Made by a program: the position numbers and the translations under genes. Positions 9,050 to 20,222 of a stretch of DNA of 64,000 nucleotides are shown piece after piece. The DNA lies in NCBI GenBank assembly GCA_030028905.1, contig JALDYZ010000015.1, forward strand, positions 50,861-114,860. The letters are read 5' to 3'. Source of the stretch: Ferirhizobium litorale (GTDB lineage: Bacteria; Pseudomonadota; Alphaproteobacteria; Rhizobiales; Rhizobiaceae). A model generated the notes under the pieces. That model was not told where the DNA came from, searched no databases, and worked only from the letters and a program-made list of their open reading frames with translations. How positions within the stretch are numbered: position 1 is the first letter of the stretch; each line of letters opens with the position of its first letter.

Positions 9050-11519
9050 GCGGCTCAAGCAGTTCCTCGACGGATCTGCGTTCATGTGTACCCGTCCGCC
9101 AGTCATAGGAACGATGCCGGGTCCACGGACGATCGGCGCCCTGCCCGGCGGCCAATACGTGGAGTGGATCCGAGGCGCTCTCACCGAACCGGATTTCGAG
9201 AGCGCCGGTCTGTCGAAGAAGCGTCGGTGAAATCAGCCGAGCGCCCGAGCGGCATTGCTCGAAGTGCACGTGACGTGCGGATATGACGAGATCGGCGACA
9301 TCGCACGCGGCGCCGATCCAGGTTGGATCTTCAATCGTTGCGATCGCCACGCCCGCTCTCGTTCGTGCCACGCACCACGCGCGGTCGAGACAGTTGAAAC
9401 GGTCCACCTCTTCGGTCGCCAGCGCGGCGCGCAGAGTTCCTCGGTCTTCCGCACCGTCACGTTTGACTGGCGCGTTCGCTTCACTATCCACCACCGTTCG
9501 GTTCGCTATCGCATCGCTACGCTTTATATGCGGGCCAACGTGCTCCTCAAGCTCCAGCGCGCGTTGCCACTGGGAGAAAATGAAGTCCGGGGGGCGGCGG
9601 CGGTTCGAACTGAGTCCATCGGGCCTCGCCAGGGCGACCAGCCTGCCGTCCTCGGCAATCAACAGATCCGGTTTCTCGTATGGCGCGGCCACTGACGCCA
9701 GGAGAACTCCGGCGACATAGGGAACGATCCCGAGCAGTCGCAGCTTCGTCCTCAGCAGGGTCAGCAGCAGAAATCCGGTGATCGCCAGTGGCAGGAACAG
9801 CGGGTGAAGACGTCCGATCACAACCTCGCCTCCCCAGCCGGAAACGACGACGGCAACGTTGAGGACGATGTCGATGCCGAATCCCATCACCGCCAGTGCC
9901 AGCCAATCAAGTCCAAGCGGCATCAGCAACATGGCGAGCAGTGCAAACGGCATGACGACCAGCGAGATGATGGGCATTGCTGCGAGGTTGGCCACGAGCC
10001 CGTAGGTCGTTAGGTGATGGAAGTGCTCGACCGAAAACATCGCCGTCGAAAGGCCGCCGATCAGGGACGTAAGGAAGATCCCGGCGGCAAGACGCCAAAC
10101 CGCTCTGACCGGAACGAACCAGGCCGCACCGAATAGCTTGGTCCGCGGCGCGGGACTTTCCTTCCAGACCGAATAGCCGGATACGAGTGCCAGTGTCGCG
10201 GCAAAGGACATCTGGAAGCTCGGCCCCATCACCTCGGAGGGCGATAGCAGCAGGATGACGATTGCCGACAGTGCAACGTTCCTGAGGCTGATTGACGGCC
10301 GATCGAAGAAAACGGCCACGAGCATAATCACGACCATCAGGTATGCGCGTTCGGCGGACACCGCAAAGCCGGAGATCAGGAAGTAGGCCGTTACGGTTAC
10401 AAGTGCCCCGAAAGCGGCGAATTTCTTGATTGCGTGCGCCTGGGACAGGTCGGGAAGCAGACTGAAAGCCGAGCGCAGCCCAATGAAGAATATTCCCGCG
10501 GCAAGCGCCATGTTGAGCCCGGAAATGGCAACGATGTGCGCCAGGCCGGAGAGCCGCAGCGCCGCTATCATGTCCTTCGAAATCGCCCGCCGCTCGTCGG
10601 TGACGATCGCGGCGGCGAAGGCGCCCGTGTCGCCCGGCAGCGTCGCGCGGATCCTGTCGCCGATCGCGCTGCGAAGTGCGAATATCTGCCGCCCGGTGAC
10701 ATCCAGCCAGTCAAACCGGCGCGCCGAATGCTTATCACCAGCCGGAGACATACCTTCCGGTGGTCCGTAAAAGTAACCGACGGCGCCGATCCCGTCGAAG
10801 TAGGATGAAAACGCAAAGTCGTTCAGCCCAGCGAGGACCGGTCCGGATGGGGGCGCCAGACGTGCAAGACCCGAAATGATGTCGCCGACCCCGACCGGGG
10901 TATGCTCCGACAGTGCGAGGACCGATACCCGCTTCGGTGGACGCCGCAATTCGGGATCCTTGGTTTCTTCCAGACAGATGAGATAGCGCCAGTTCCCATT
11001 CGCATCCGCCTCCCGACGCTCGACAATGCCTTCCATGCGCGTCGTGACAGCGCTGTCGAGAATCACCGTCGCCTTTCGCCAGGCTTCGAGCTGACTGGCA
11101 AGCATGCCCGCCAAGAAGAATATGGTCGCTAGTATGCCGTATCGGATACGCGGATCGCCACGACGCACAAGATGCGCGATGATGACCGCGACCAGGACGC
11201 AAAACCCGATGGCCTGCACCGGCGGGTCTCTCGGCAGACTGAACCACGTTGCCGCTCCCGCGCCAAGCGCGACCGGGACGAATAGAAACGCCCGGCCGTG
11301 CGCTTCCTCCGCCCCCGCGCATTCGCGCAGCTTCTGGCTCGTATTGATTACCGGCCGATGTCGATCGAGCCAGTCTGCGACGTGCCGAAACGCCCACTTT
11401 TTAGGCAATGTAGCAGGTGCCGAAAGCCACCGCTCTGCCGTCAATCCGCCGTCAGGAGGCACGACCGGGTCGATACCTCCTTTGCGCGCAGAATCGGCAG
11501 CAAAAACCGGCGGCATCAT
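9030..11519 (-). CDS. comEC: ComEC/Rec2 family competence membrane protein
   Basis: 829-aa polytopic inner-membrane protein of the ComEC/Rec2 family, which forms the channel for single-stranded DNA entry during transformation. It has the DUF4131 N-terminal region (about 60-230) and the competence domain with '[22 protein letters not shown]' (about 330-350; the central '[10 protein letters not shown]' is diagnostic), then many hydrophobic helices. A metallo-beta-lactamase-like tail is expected in this family; here the C-terminus is poorly conserved and I see no HxHxDH motif. The start is supported by AGGAAA. Natural competence is not implied by this gene alone. Confidence 0.9.
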   Translation of the reverse strand: MMPPVFAADSARKGGIDPVVPPDGGLTAERWLSAPATLPKKWAFRHVADWLDRHRPVINTSQKLRECAGAEEAHGRAFLFVPVALGAGAATWFSLPRDPPVQAIGFCVLVAVIIAHLVRRGDPRIRYGILATIFFLAGMLASQLEAWRKATVILDSAVTTRMEGIVERREADANGNWRYLICLEETKDPELRRPPKRVSVLALSEHTPVGVGDIISGLARLAPPSGPVLAGLNDFAFSSYFDGIGAVGYFYGPPEGMSPAGDKHSARRFDWLDVTGRQIFALRSAIGDRIRATLPGDTGAFAAAIVTDERRAISKDMIAALRLSGLAHIVAISGLNMALAAGIFFIGLRSAFSLLPDLSQAHAIKKFAAFGALVTVTAYFLISGFAVSAERAYLMVVIMLVAVFFDRPSISLRNVALSAIVILLLSPSEVMGPSFQMSFAATLALVSGYSVWKESPAPRTKLFGAAWFVPVRAVWRLAAGIFLTSLIGGLSTAMFSVEHFHHLTTYGLVANLAAMPIISLVVMPFALLAMLLMPLGLDWLALAVMGFGIDIVLNVAVVVSGWGGEVVIGRLHPLFLPLAITGFLLLTLLRTKLRLLGIVPYVAGVLLASVAAPYEKPDLLIAEDGRLVALARPDGLSSNRRRPPDFIFSQWQRALELEEHVGPHIKRSDAIANRTVVDSEANAPVKRDGAEDRGTLRAALATEEVDRFNCLDRAWCVARTRAGVAIATIEDPTWIGAACDVADLVISARHVHFEQCRSGARLISPTLLRQTGALEIRFGESASDPLHVLAAGQGADRPWTRHRSYDWRTGTHERRSVEELLEPLSDSGG

Positions 11520-11812
11520 ACTATTTTCCTACGTAAGCGCGCCATTTTTTCCAAATAATGCAACTCAGGATAGGAAATTGCAACCACACATGCCGAACTT
11601 CCCGTTGTGGATCGCAAAATTCAGGCAAATGTCGGAAATTGTTCGGCTTTTTCTCGGAATGAGCAAATGCTGCAATGCGCGCAAACTGCCTTCGCAATGC
11701 ACAATTTGCCCTTGGGATAGCTTGGCATCGCGCCTTGGATCATATAGCAAGATTGGGATGCTAAAACCTGTGGCGCCTTCGTGGCGTCATTACGCCATTT
11801 CGGAGAATAAGC
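11520..11812. other. Divergent promoter region of comEC and gltA
   Basis: This 293-bp gap lies between divergent comEC and gltA. It should hold both promoters. A small hairpin TGGCG-TCATTA-CGCCA lies just before the gltA ribosome site (GGAGAA). No tRNA synthetase gene or fragment (such as gltX) is present. Confidence 0.5.
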
Positions 11813-13102
11813 ATGACCGATAAAAGCGCTGCACTGACACTCGGGGACAAGAGCGTCGAACTGCCGGTAAAGCAGGGAACGATCGGGCCGAGCGTCGTCG
11901 ACATCGGTACCCTTTACAAGAACACCGGCGCGTTCACTTACGACCCGGGTTTCACGTCGACGGCTTCGTGCGAGTCCAAGATCACCTATATCGATGGTGA
12001 CGAAGGCGTGTTGCTGCACCGCGGCTACCCTATCGAGCAGCTTGCCGAACACGGCGACTTCCTGGAAGTCTGCTATCTGCTGCTTTACGGCGAATTGCCG
12101 ACAGCCGCTCAGAAGAAAGACTTCGACTATCGCGTGACCCACCACACTATGGTGCACGAGCAGATGAGCCGCTTTTTCACCGGTTTCCGTCGTGATGCGC
12201 ATCCTATGGCCGTCATGTGCGGTTGCGTCGGCGCCCTGTCTGCCTTCTACCACGACTCGACCGACATCACCGATCCGCACCAGCGCATGGTCGCGAGCCT
12301 GCGGATGATCGCCAAGATGCCGACGATCGCGGCAATGGCCTACAAGTATCACATCGGCCAGCCGTTCGTTTATCCGAAGAACGATCTCGACTACGCATCG
12401 AACTTCCTGCGCATGTGTTTCGCCGTGCCCTGCGAGGAGTATGTGGTCAACCCGGTGCTGTCGCGCGCCATGGACCGCATCTTCATCCTGCATGCCGACC
12501 ACGAACAGAACGCTTCGACCTCGACGGTCCGCCTTGCCGGCTCCTCGGGCGCCAATCCGTTCGCATGCATCGCCGCCGGTATCGCCTGCCTCTGGGGCCC
12601 TGCGCATGGTGGCGCGAACGAAGCTGCATTGAATATGCTGGCAGAAATCGGCACTGTTGAGCGCATTCCGGAATTCATCGCCCGTGCGAAGGACAAGAAC
12701 GATCCGTTCCGCCTGATGGGCTTCGGACACCGCGTCTACAAGAACTACGATCCGCGTGCCAAGATCATGCAGAAAACCTGCCATGAGGTTCTCAGCGAAC
12801 TTGGCATCAAGGACGACCCGTTGCTCGACGTCGCGATCGAGCTGGAAAAGATCGCCCTCACGGACGACTACTTCATCTCCAAGAAGCTCTATCCGAACAT
12901 CGACTTCTACTCCGGCATCACGCTCAAGGCGCTCGGCTTCCCGACCACCATGTTCACCGTTCTGTTCGCGCTGGCCCGCACCGTCGGCTGGATCGCCCAG
13001 TGGAACGAAATGATCGAGGATCCGGAGCAGCGCATCGGGCGTCCTCGCCAGCTCTACATCGGCGAACCGACCCGCGACTACCTGCCTGTTTCCAAGCGCT
13101 GA
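11813..13102 (+). CDS. gltA: Citrate synthase (type II)
   Basis: Condenses acetyl-CoA and oxaloacetate to citrate at the entry of the TCA cycle, in the cytosol. 429 aa, the length of Gram-negative hexameric, NADH-regulated enzymes. The catalytic residues are visible: His in '[13 protein letters not shown]', His in '[14 protein letters not shown]', and Asp in 'PNIDFYSGI'. The start is preceded by GGAGAA. A strong terminator follows, so it is monocistronic. Confidence 0.97.
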   Translation: MTDKSAALTLGDKSVELPVKQGTIGPSVVDIGTLYKNTGAFTYDPGFTSTASCESKITYIDGDEGVLLHRGYPIEQLAEHGDFLEVCYLLLYGELPTAAQKKDFDYRVTHHTMVHEQMSRFFTGFRRDAHPMAVMCGCVGALSAFYHDSTDITDPHQRMVASLRMIAKMPTIAAMAYKYHIGQPFVYPKNDLDYASNFLRMCFAVPCEEYVVNPVLSRAMDRIFILHADHEQNASTSTVRLAGSSGANPFACIAAGIACLWGPAHGGANEAALNMLAEIGTVERIPEFIARAKDKNDPFRLMGFGHRVYKNYDPRAKIMQKTCHEVLSELGIKDDPLLDVAIELEKIALTDDYFISKKLYPNIDFYSGITLKALGFPTTMFTVLFALARTVGWIAQWNEMIEDPEQRIGRPRQLYIGEPTRDYLPVSKR

Positions 13103-13119
13103 TCGCATCGACATCAAGA

Positions 13120-13149
13120 AAAAGGCCCGGTTCGGAAACCGGGCCTTTT
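13120..13149 (+). terminator. Rho-independent terminator of gltA
   Basis: A 13-bp perfect stem, AAAAGGCCCGGTT and AACCGGGCCTTTT, with loop CGGA and a terminal T run. Because the arms carry A and T runs it could also stop transcription from the minus strand. Confidence 0.9.
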
Positions 13150-13241
13150 CATATCCGCAAGCGCGAGCTATTGCGCTATCATCGTGAATGTCGGCAGCCT
13201 TCGCCCTGGGCAAAGTGAACAAAGCTTGGATGAAATTCCGG

Positions 13242-14411
13242 CTATACGGAACGACCGCGAGATTTCAACAGATCGAGCACGATTTCGGCGCTTCGTTCTC
13301 CGGGTGGACGATCGGTGCTGAGGCGCTGCCATACCAGATCGAAGCCTTCGAGCATGCCGCGCCTCTCAAGCGTATCCTGCGACAATCGCTCGATCCAGCG
13401 CGCCAGGCTACCGGGTCTCGCCAGTTCGTTGATGTATTCGGGCACGACCGCATAGTCGGCGATGAGATTGGGTAGCGCCGCGCTCCACACCTTGATGCGC
13501 TTGCTGAGAAACGTCACCAGCCAGTCGGTCTTGTAAGTCGAAACTACCGGAATCCCGGTCAGTCCCAGTTCAAGAATGACGGTGCCGGATGCAGCGATGG
13601 CAGCATCCGCCTCGGCGAAGGCCATCCATTTCGCTTCCGCACCGGTGACGACCTCGGGCCGGACTTTCCAGTCGGCAGTCAGCGCCCTCACCCGCGCTTC
13701 CTGGCGCGGAACAGTGGGAAGCACGAAACGCATCGGGCCATTGCGACTGACGAGCAGTTCCGCCGCCTCGCCGTAGACCGGCAGAAGCCGCGAAACTTCC
13801 GCCGAGCGCGATCCCGGAAGGAGCAAAATGGTTCTTTCGCCGCCGGGCGCCAGCCCCGGCCTCTTGGCGCGCCGCTGCCGCGTCTCGAGGAGTGCCGGAT
13901 CGGCGGTCAGACGGTGACCGACGAACGTCGTCTTCGGTCCGCCAAGGTCTTCCATCACCTTCGGCTCGAAGGGCAGGACTGCGAGCACGTGGTCGACATA
14001 GGGTAGCATCTGCGTGGCGCGGTATTCCTTCCACGCCCATACGCTGGGGCAGACATAATTCACGATGGTGAGTTCGGGCAATCTGGCGCGAACCATCTTC
14101 GCAACGCGATGGGTGAAATCCGGACTATCGATAATGATCAGTACGTCCGGCTTCGCCTTCACGATGGCGCTGGCGGTCTCGCTGATCCGCCGCACCAGCT
14201 TCGGCAACCGCGCAATCACCTGCGTGAAACCCATGATGGAGAGCTCGGAATAGTCGAAGAGCGACTTCAGGCCTTGCGCCTGCAGGCCCTCGCCGCCCAC
14301 GCCGACCAGATCCACTGGTCCGTCATGTTGCCTCTTCAGCGCCGCAACGAGGTCGGCGCCGAGAAGATCACCCGAGACCTCCCCGGCAATGACCGCAACT
14401 TTCAGCGTCAT
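13242..14411 (-). CDS. lpxB: Lipid-A-disaccharide synthase
   Basis: GT-B glycosyltransferase (GT19) joining UDP-2,3-diacylglucosamine and lipid X into the lipid A disaccharide at the inner membrane. 389 aa, normal length. N-terminal 'AGEVSGDLLGADL', 'NYVCPSVWAWKEYRA' and 'GSRSAEVSRLLPVY' are typical. Its ATG overlaps the lpxI stop by four bases, so the two are likely translationally coupled. It is the last gene of the minus-strand envelope cluster. Confidence 0.96.
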   Translation of the reverse strand: MTLKVAVIAGEVSGDLLGADLVAALKRQHDGPVDLVGVGGEGLQAQGLKSLFDYSELSIMGFTQVIARLPKLVRRISETASAIVKAKPDVLIIIDSPDFTHRVAKMVRARLPELTIVNYVCPSVWAWKEYRATQMLPYVDHVLAVLPFEPKVMEDLGGPKTTFVGHRLTADPALLETRQRRAKRPGLAPGGERTILLLPGSRSAEVSRLLPVYGEAAELLVSRNGPMRFVLPTVPRQEARVRALTADWKVRPEVVTGAEAKWMAFAEADAAIAASGTVILELGLTGIPVVSTYKTDWLVTFLSKRIKVWSAALPNLIADYAVVPEYINELARPGSLARWIERLSQDTLERRGMLEGFDLVWQRLSTDRPPGERSAEIVLDLLKSRGRSV

Positions 14412-15286
14412 AGGCCGCCTCCTGGAAGGCCGCGATCGATACCGCAGACGAATAGCCCAGCTTCATCGGCAACTCGCCTGACCTCCTCGCGTTCCAAGAT
14501 AAGCGCCCTGCCCGCCTCGACTGCAATTCCGGCCAATCCGGCCTTTGCGGCGTTGAGAACCGTGGATACGCCGATCGAAGGTAGATCGGCGCGAAGATCC
14601 TGCTGCGGCTTGCAAAGTTTTACCAGGACGCCCCGCCGGCGCGGAGAAATCCGGCCTTCGGCGCGAAGGTCAGCCACGCGCGTCAGCATCTGATCTGTTC
14701 CTTCGACACCTTCGAGAGCAACGATGCGCCCGCCGACGCTGACCGCGCCTTGCCCGACATCGAGAGTTCCGAGCATGCGCGCGGCTTCCGCAGCCTGACG
14801 AATGTCGCGCTGGTCGTCCGTGTTCGGCTGCACGTCTCCGACGGCACCAACGGTTGCCAGCAAATCGGGCGCGATGTCCTGGGCACCAAGCACCTGCCAG
14901 CCATTTGCCTCGATCAGCTGAATAACCATGCGCAGGACGGTGTCATCACCGCCGGACATCAATGTGCGAACGACGGAATGCACCTTGAGAAGCGAGCGGA
15001 ACGTCGGGCGCACCTCGCGCCACTCAGGACGTCGCGCCACGGCACCCGAGAGGACGACACGGTCGACGCCGCTGCCGTTGAAAGCCGCGGCCAGGCCCGC
15101 GAAATCTCCGACACCGATTTCAACGTGATCGTAGCCGCTCCAGTCGTTGCCCGTGTCGTTCTTGAGAGCAGCAATGAATGGATTTTCGCCCGCCGCGCGC
15201 GCAGCCTCGGCAATGTAAAACGGCAGCAGGCCGCTCCCGGCGATAATCGCCAGGCGGCCTTTCCCTGAACGGTTGTACCCCGCCAC
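14408..15286 (-). CDS. lpxI: UDP-2,3-diacylglucosamine pyrophosphatase LpxI
   Basis: Hydrolyses UDP-2,3-diacylglucosamine to lipid X and UMP; LpxI (DUF1009) replaces LpxH in alphaproteobacteria. 292 aa from the chosen start. 'LAIIAGSGLLPFYIAEAAR' near the N-terminus is the family's first motif. The frame is open to 15379, but that would run deep into lpxA. The GTG at 15286, five bases after the lpxA stop, gives the family's normal N-terminus. It lies between lpxA and lpxB, matching its pathway position. Confidence 0.93.
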   Translation of the reverse strand: MAGYNRSGKGRLAIIAGSGLLPFYIAEAARAAGENPFIAALKNDTGNDWSGYDHVEIGVGDFAGLAAAFNGSGVDRVVLSGAVARRPEWREVRPTFRSLLKVHSVVRTLMSGGDDTVLRMVIQLIEANGWQVLGAQDIAPDLLATVGAVGDVQPNTDDQRDIRQAAEAARMLGTLDVGQGAVSVGGRIVALEGVEGTDQMLTRVADLRAEGRISPRRRGVLVKLCKPQQDLRADLPSIGVSTVLNAAKAGLAGIAVEAGRALILEREEVRRVADEAGLFVCGIDRGLPGGGL

Positions 15287-15291
15287 AGAAA

Positions 15292-16110
15292 TCAGCCCTT
15301 GGGCCCCCGGTTTGGAGACGACAGGGCCCGATCGCTTTCGGCAGCGATGAAATCCAGAATCTCGATGACTTCCTTGCAATCCGCATACTCCTCACGGATT
15401 GCCATGGCGTTGGCACGGGCCGAACCGGTTCCCTCAAAAATCTGCTTGAAGGCGCGCCGAACGGTATGGATCACCGGTCTATCGATACCGGCTCGCGTCA
15501 TCCCGACGACGTTCAGACCACCCAGAATACCCGGGTTGCCATTCAGCATGCCGTAGGGAATGACGTCATAGCTCACGGCCGAAAGACCGCCGATAAACGC
15601 CTGCCGCCCGATCCGCGTGAATTGGTGTACCGCCGAGCCGCCGCCAAGGATAACCCGGTCGCCTATCGTCACGTGGCCGGCAAGCATGACGTTGTTGGAC
15701 ATGATCACGTTGTTGCCGATACGGCAGTCATGGGCGATGTGCGAATTTGCCAGGAACAGGTTGTTGTCGCCGACGATCGTCGTTCCGCCAGCATCCGCCG
15801 TGCCGGTGTTGATCGTCACTCCCTCGCGCATGGTGCAGTTTTCGCCGATGACCAGGGTCGTTTCTTCTCCGCCGTGGTGGACGCTCTGCGGATCGCCGCC
15901 GATTACTGCCATGGGGAAGATTTTCGAGCCATTGCCGATCGTCGTCCTGCCTGTAACCACTACATGCGTAAGAAGTTCGACGTTGTCTCCAAGGGTCACC
16001 TTGGGGCCGACATGGCAAAAAGGTCCGATGACGACGTTCTCGCCGATCGTGGCACCGTCTTCGACCAGCGCCAGCGGATGGATCCGGGCGGTCGCTGCAA
16101 TCATGCTCAT
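15292..16110 (-). CDS. lpxA: UDP-N-acetylglucosamine acyltransferase
   Basis: First enzyme of lipid A synthesis: transfers 3-hydroxyacyl from ACP to UDP-GlcNAc. 272 aa. The first two-thirds is a left-handed beta-helix of hexapeptide repeats ('[19 protein letters not shown]'), with the catalytic His in the '[12 protein letters not shown]' stretch; the C-terminal third is helical. Its ATG overlaps the fabZ stop by four bases. Confidence 0.97.
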   Translation of the reverse strand: MSMIAATARIHPLALVEDGATIGENVVIGPFCHVGPKVTLGDNVELLTHVVVTGRTTIGNGSKIFPMAVIGGDPQSVHHGGEETTLVIGENCTMREGVTINTGTADAGGTTIVGDNNLFLANSHIAHDCRIGNNVIMSNNVMLAGHVTIGDRVILGGGSAVHQFTRIGRQAFIGGLSAVSYDVIPYGMLNGNPGILGGLNVVGMTRAGIDRPVIHTVRRAFKQIFEGTGSARANAMAIREEYADCKEVIEILDFIAAESDRALSSPNRGPKG

Positions 16111-16574
16111 GCTTCTTCCTTGCGTACGATCATCGCGCCGATATCGGCTTCAGCCACGAGAGCGCCATCGACCTTGGCGTCGCAGTGAAACTTCCAAATA
16201 TTACCGCGCTGCTTTTGCTTCTGCACGTGAAACTCGACCCTGTCGCCAGGAACGACCGGCTTGCGGAAGCGCGCATTGTCAATGGTCATGAAATAGACGA
16301 GGTTGCCAACCTGGCCGTCCTTGCGGGCGCAAATCGCACCGGCCGTCTGCGCCATGCCCTCGACCAGAAGAACGCCAGGCATGATCGGCGAAGACGGAAA
16401 ATGTCCGGTGAAATGCGGCTCATTGACCGTCACGTTCTTGATCCCGATCGCCGAGTTGTCCCCATCGATCTCCACGATCCTGTCTACGAGCAGGAAAGGA
16501 TAGCGATGCGGTAGAAACTTCATGATCTCGAGGATATCGGCCGAACCGAGTTCTGCCTTGTTTGCTTCAGTCAT
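16107..16574 (-). CDS. fabZ: 3-hydroxyacyl-[ACP] dehydratase FabZ
   Basis: Dehydrates 3-hydroxyacyl-ACP in fatty acid elongation and so competes with LpxA and LpxD for 3-hydroxyacyl-ACP. 155 aa hot-dog fold protein. The catalytic His is in '[13 protein letters not shown]' or the adjacent '[16 protein letters not shown]' motif, with the catalytic Glu in '[11 protein letters not shown]'. Four-base overlaps with lpxD upstream and lpxA downstream tie it into the lipid A operon. Confidence 0.97.
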   Translation of the reverse strand: MTEANKAELGSADILEIMKFLPHRYPFLLVDRIVEIDGDNSAIGIKNVTVNEPHFTGHFPSSPIMPGVLLVEGMAQTAGAICARKDGQVGNLVYFMTIDNARFRKPVVPGDRVEFHVQKQKQRGNIWKFHCDAKVDGALVAEADIGAMIVRKEEA

Positions 16575-17635
16575 TCTTGTTTGCCTCCCGTTTTCTTTGC
16601 ACGGTTGCCGGAGCGGGTCACGATTTCGGCCATGTCCCGGAGAAAATCCTTGAGCGGGCGTGCCGGAATGCCTCCATAACGTTCACCTGCGGGTACATCC
16701 GCGACCACACCGCTCATTGCCGCGATCTGCACGCCGTCCCCGATCGTGATGTGGCCATTGATGCCGGAGGCCCCTCCGATCATGACGCCATCGCCGATCC
16801 GGGTACTGCCGGCTATGCCGACCTGGCTGACGATGCCGCAATAGCGACCGATGCGCACGTTGTGACCTATCTGCACCAGGTTGTCGATTTTGGTGCCTTC
16901 GCCGATCACCGTATCGTCCATCGTGCCGCGATCGACCGTGGTGTTGGCTCCGATCTCGACATTGTCCTGGATGATGACGCGGCCGATCTGGACGATCTTC
17001 AACATCCCGCGCGGGCCGGGCGCATAGCCGAAGCCATCCTGGCCTATGCGCGCGCCGTTGTGAATGATCACGCCATTGCCGATGAGTGCGTTGAGGACCG
17101 ACGCGCCTGCTGCAATGGTACAATCCCGCCCGATCTTGACATCCGCCCCGATCACCGCGCCTGCGCCGATCCGCGTTCCCGAACCGATTTCGACACGCGC
17201 CCCGATAACAGCCATCGGCTCGATGGTGACGTCAGGCTCCAGCCGTGCGGTCGGATCCACGAACGCGGCTGCAGACACCGCCGGCTCGCCGGAAACGATC
17301 GGAGTGGGTCGCAGCGCTTTGGGATGCAGCAGTGCACCCGCCATCGCGAACAGAGTGTGTGGCTTGTCGGTCAGGAGGACCGGTATGTGCCCCGGGATGA
17401 TCGAGCGCAATGCATTGTCGCAAAGGATTGCCGAAGCCTGACACTTTGCAAGATCGTCGCGGTTGCGACGCGACAAGACGTAGCACAAGTCCCCGTCGCT
17501 TGCCCGGGCAACCGGCGCAACGGAACGGATGATCCGGTCACCCGCGCTTTCATCAACAAGTTCCGCCCCGAGACGGAGCGCGAGGTCTTTCAACCGCACA
17601 CCCTCGTGGGGCGGAAAAAATTCGTTATATTCCAT
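16571..17635 (-). CDS. lpxD: UDP-3-O-(3-hydroxyacyl)glucosamine N-acyltransferase
   Basis: Adds the second 3-hydroxyacyl chain in lipid A synthesis. 354 aa from the ATG at 17635, chosen because 'MEYNEFFPP' matches the family N-terminus; a 16-residue longer frame exists. The N-terminal uridine-binding domain (about 1-100) is followed by hexapeptide beta-helix repeats (about 110-310), with the catalytic His in the '[15 protein letters not shown]' turn. It lies 50 bp after bamA. Confidence 0.96.
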   Translation of the reverse strand: MEYNEFFPPHEGVRLKDLALRLGAELVDESAGDRIIRSVAPVARASDGDLCYVLSRRNRDDLAKCQASAILCDNALRSIIPGHIPVLLTDKPHTLFAMAGALLHPKALRPTPIVSGEPAVSAAAFVDPTARLEPDVTIEPMAVIGARVEIGSGTRIGAGAVIGADVKIGRDCTIAAGASVLNALIGNGVIIHNGARIGQDGFGYAPGPRGMLKIVQIGRVIIQDNVEIGANTTVDRGTMDDTVIGEGTKIDNLVQIGHNVRIGRYCGIVSQVGIAGSTRIGDGVMIGGASGINGHITIGDGVQIAAMSGVVADVPAGERYGGIPARPLKDFLRDMAEIVTRSGNRAKKTGGKQE

Positions 17636-17685
17636 CAGCCTAACGCTCCAGAACGGTTTATGTCCGCAGTTCTGGACTGCCAATA

Positions 17686-20028
17686 TCAGAACTGGTTCGA
17701 AATGCCGAACCGGAAGTGCTGCACTTCGTCGAAGTCTTCCTTGATAACCGGAACAGCATAGTCAACCCGCAGCGGGCCGAACGGAGATGCCCACATAAGG
17801 CCAGCACCGACGGATGCACGCAGCGAAGCACTCGTACCCTCGGTGAAACCCGAGGTGATCTTGACCTCGTTGCCGTACAGCGTACCAGCATCGGCGAATA
17901 AGGCCCCGCGGATGCCGATGTCTTCCGGAATACCCGGCATCGGGAACGTCGCCTCGGCCGATGCGGTAAAGTAAGTGGTACCGCCGAGAGAGTCGCCGTT
18001 GTTCATGCGCGGACCGATACCGCCGCTCTCGAAGCCACGGATGTCCTTCCCGCCGATCATGAACTGATCGAACACCTGCAGGTTGTCGTTCGTCGGCAGA
18101 ACATAGCCGGCACCTACAGTAACCGAGCCGATGATGTCCGCTTCGTCCGAAAGCGTCTGGTAATAGCGCGCTTTGCCCGTGAGCTTGTAGTAATCGGAAT
18201 CGCCGCCAAGACCGGCAAATTCCTGGGTAAAGGTTGCATAGATACCCTCGCGCGCCAACGTCAGGCTGTCGAGCGTATTGTAGGTCAGCGTCTGCGAGAC
18301 CGACGAACGGACCCACGGGCTGCCGTCTACGAGATCCCGATACGGCTGGGACAGGTTGTCACCAACGTCCCAGGCACCTTCTCCGTCGTATTCCATCTGC
18401 TTGTAATTGTAGCGGAAGGTTGTGGCGAGATTTTCGGTGATCGGTGCCGTTACACGCAGCGAGAAGCCGGTTTCGGTGTAGTCGTAAAACTCTTCACTCG
18501 AATTCGAGTTGCGGAAGATATCAAAGCCCGCGGCGAGCCGGTATCCGAGGAAATATGGCTCGGTGAACGAGATGCTGTAGGTACGGGCATTGTTTTCGCC
18601 GGCACCCGCAGCAACGCGAATATACTGGCCGCGACCGAGGAAGTTCTTTTCTTCGATCGAGGCTTCGAGAACGAAACCACCGTCGGAACCGGTCGTATAA
18701 CCGCCACCGATACCGAAGGCACCTGTCGGCTGGTCCTCGACATCGACAATCACGATGACACGGTCCGATGCGCTACCCGGAGCGGTCGTAATGTTGACCG
18801 AGGAGAAAAATCCCAACGCTTCCAGGCGGCGCTTGGCGGTCGCGATCATTTCCTGATTGAATGCATCGCCTTCGCTCATGTCGAACTCGCGGCGAATGAC
18901 GAAATCACGTGTGCGGGTATTGCCGCGAACCTCGATGCGTTCGATGTAGGCGCGCTCGCCCTGGTCGACCAGATACTCGACGCCGATCGTATGGTTCTCG
19001 AAATTGCGGTTGCCACGCGGCGTTACGCGCGCAAACGGATAACCGCCTGCAGCCACACGCTGCGAGATCGCTTCCATCGTGCCCTGCACGTCCTTGGCGC
19101 GATAAGTATTGCCGGTTCTCGATTCAACGAGACCCGTCAATTCATCGGCATTCACGCCCTCAACCGTCGATTCGACCGAAACATTGCCAAATGTGTAGCG
19201 CTGTCCTTCATCGACAGTGATGGTAATCGTGTATTCGTTGGTCGCCTCATCGAGGACCGCATCGGACGACACAACCCGGAAGTCGGCATAGCCGCGATTG
19301 TAGTAGAACTGGCGAAGCGCCTCTTCGTCGGCGCGAAGCTTGTCTTCGTTGTAGACGTCCTTGCGGGTAAGGAACGACAGGAAGTTCGACTTCTTCGTAA
19401 CGATGACAGCAGCCAGACGACCGTTGCTGTAGGCCTGATTGCCCACGAAATTGATTTGGCCGATTTTTGTGCGGTCGCCTTCGTTGATCACGAAAGCAAG
19501 GTTGACGCGACCCTCACCAACCGGAACGGTCTGGGTCGTCACTTCGACATCGCTACGTCCGATCGCCGCATAGGCGCTACGGATCGCCTGGATATCCGCC
19601 TGAACCTGCGCCTCGGTGTACGGACCGTTCGAGCGCGTCTGCACGATACCCTGGAGCTTGTCGTCCTTGATCTTGCGGTTTCCATTGAAAACCACCTGAT
19701 TGATCAGGTTGGCTTCCGAAACGTTGACGACTAGAGTGCCACCCGAAACACTGATGCGAACGTCGGAAAAATAGCCGGTTGCATAAAGGCGCTTCACCGA
19801 AGCATCGATATCTTCGTTGCTGAAGGTTTGGCCAGGCACAATGGTGATGTTGGCACGAACAACGTCTGCACCGACGCGGTCGGCACCATTCACATCGACG
19901 CGCTGGATAACAGCGGCCTGCGCTGCGGTTGCAGTCAACAAAGTAGCAACACCAGTACTTGAAGCAACAACACCAGCAGACAGCGCAACCGCCGATACTG
20001 CGTTCAAAAACTTTGAACCAGCCTTCAT
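17686..20028 (-). CDS. bamA: Outer membrane protein assembly factor BamA
   Basis: Central outer-membrane component of the BAM complex that inserts beta-barrel proteins. 780 aa. A signal peptide (about 1-37, ending ATAAQA) precedes five POTRA repeats (about 40-430) and a 16-strand barrel. The late 'IRGFE' is the L6 VRGF/Y motif, and the protein ends in 'RFGISNQF' with the terminal aromatic residue of barrel proteins. The ATG at 20028 is chosen because the signal peptide starts there. The order rseP-bamA-lpxD is conserved in proteobacteria. Confidence 0.97.
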   Translation of the reverse strand: MKAGSKFLNAVSAVALSAGVVASSTGVATLLTATAAQAAVIQRVDVNGADRVGADVVRANITIVPGQTFSNEDIDASVKRLYATGYFSDVRISVSGGTLVVNVSEANLINQVVFNGNRKIKDDKLQGIVQTRSNGPYTEAQVQADIQAIRSAYAAIGRSDVEVTTQTVPVGEGRVNLAFVINEGDRTKIGQINFVGNQAYSNGRLAAVIVTKKSNFLSFLTRKDVYNEDKLRADEEALRQFYYNRGYADFRVVSSDAVLDEATNEYTITITVDEGQRYTFGNVSVESTVEGVNADELTGLVESRTGNTYRAKDVQGTMEAISQRVAAGGYPFARVTPRGNRNFENHTIGVEYLVDQGERAYIERIEVRGNTRTRDFVIRREFDMSEGDAFNQEMIATAKRRLEALGFFSSVNITTAPGSASDRVIVIVDVEDQPTGAFGIGGGYTTGSDGGFVLEASIEEKNFLGRGQYIRVAAGAGENNARTYSISFTEPYFLGYRLAAGFDIFRNSNSSEEFYDYTETGFSLRVTAPITENLATTFRYNYKQMEYDGEGAWDVGDNLSQPYRDLVDGSPWVRSSVSQTLTYNTLDSLTLAREGIYATFTQEFAGLGGDSDYYKLTGKARYYQTLSDEADIIGSVTVGAGYVLPTNDNLQVFDQFMIGGKDIRGFESGGIGPRMNNGDSLGGTTYFTASAEATFPMPGIPEDIGIRGALFADAGTLYGNEVKITSGFTEGTSASLRASVGAGLMWASPFGPLRVDYAVPVIKEDFDEVQHFRFGISNQF

Positions 20029-20222
20029 TTCACTTCTTACCTTTTTTCGTTGTCCCGCAGCGTAAAGATACCCGACTCCGGTCACGTGTGTCGTTTTACC
20101 CGCTTTTCCCATACAAACAAGGGCGCAAGTTAATTTCCGTTTACTTCAATTCAAAGCGTGACCCATTCGCCACTACCCATTGAGAACATCGTAAACAATT
20201 CGTAACTTTGCCTGCGTGCCCG

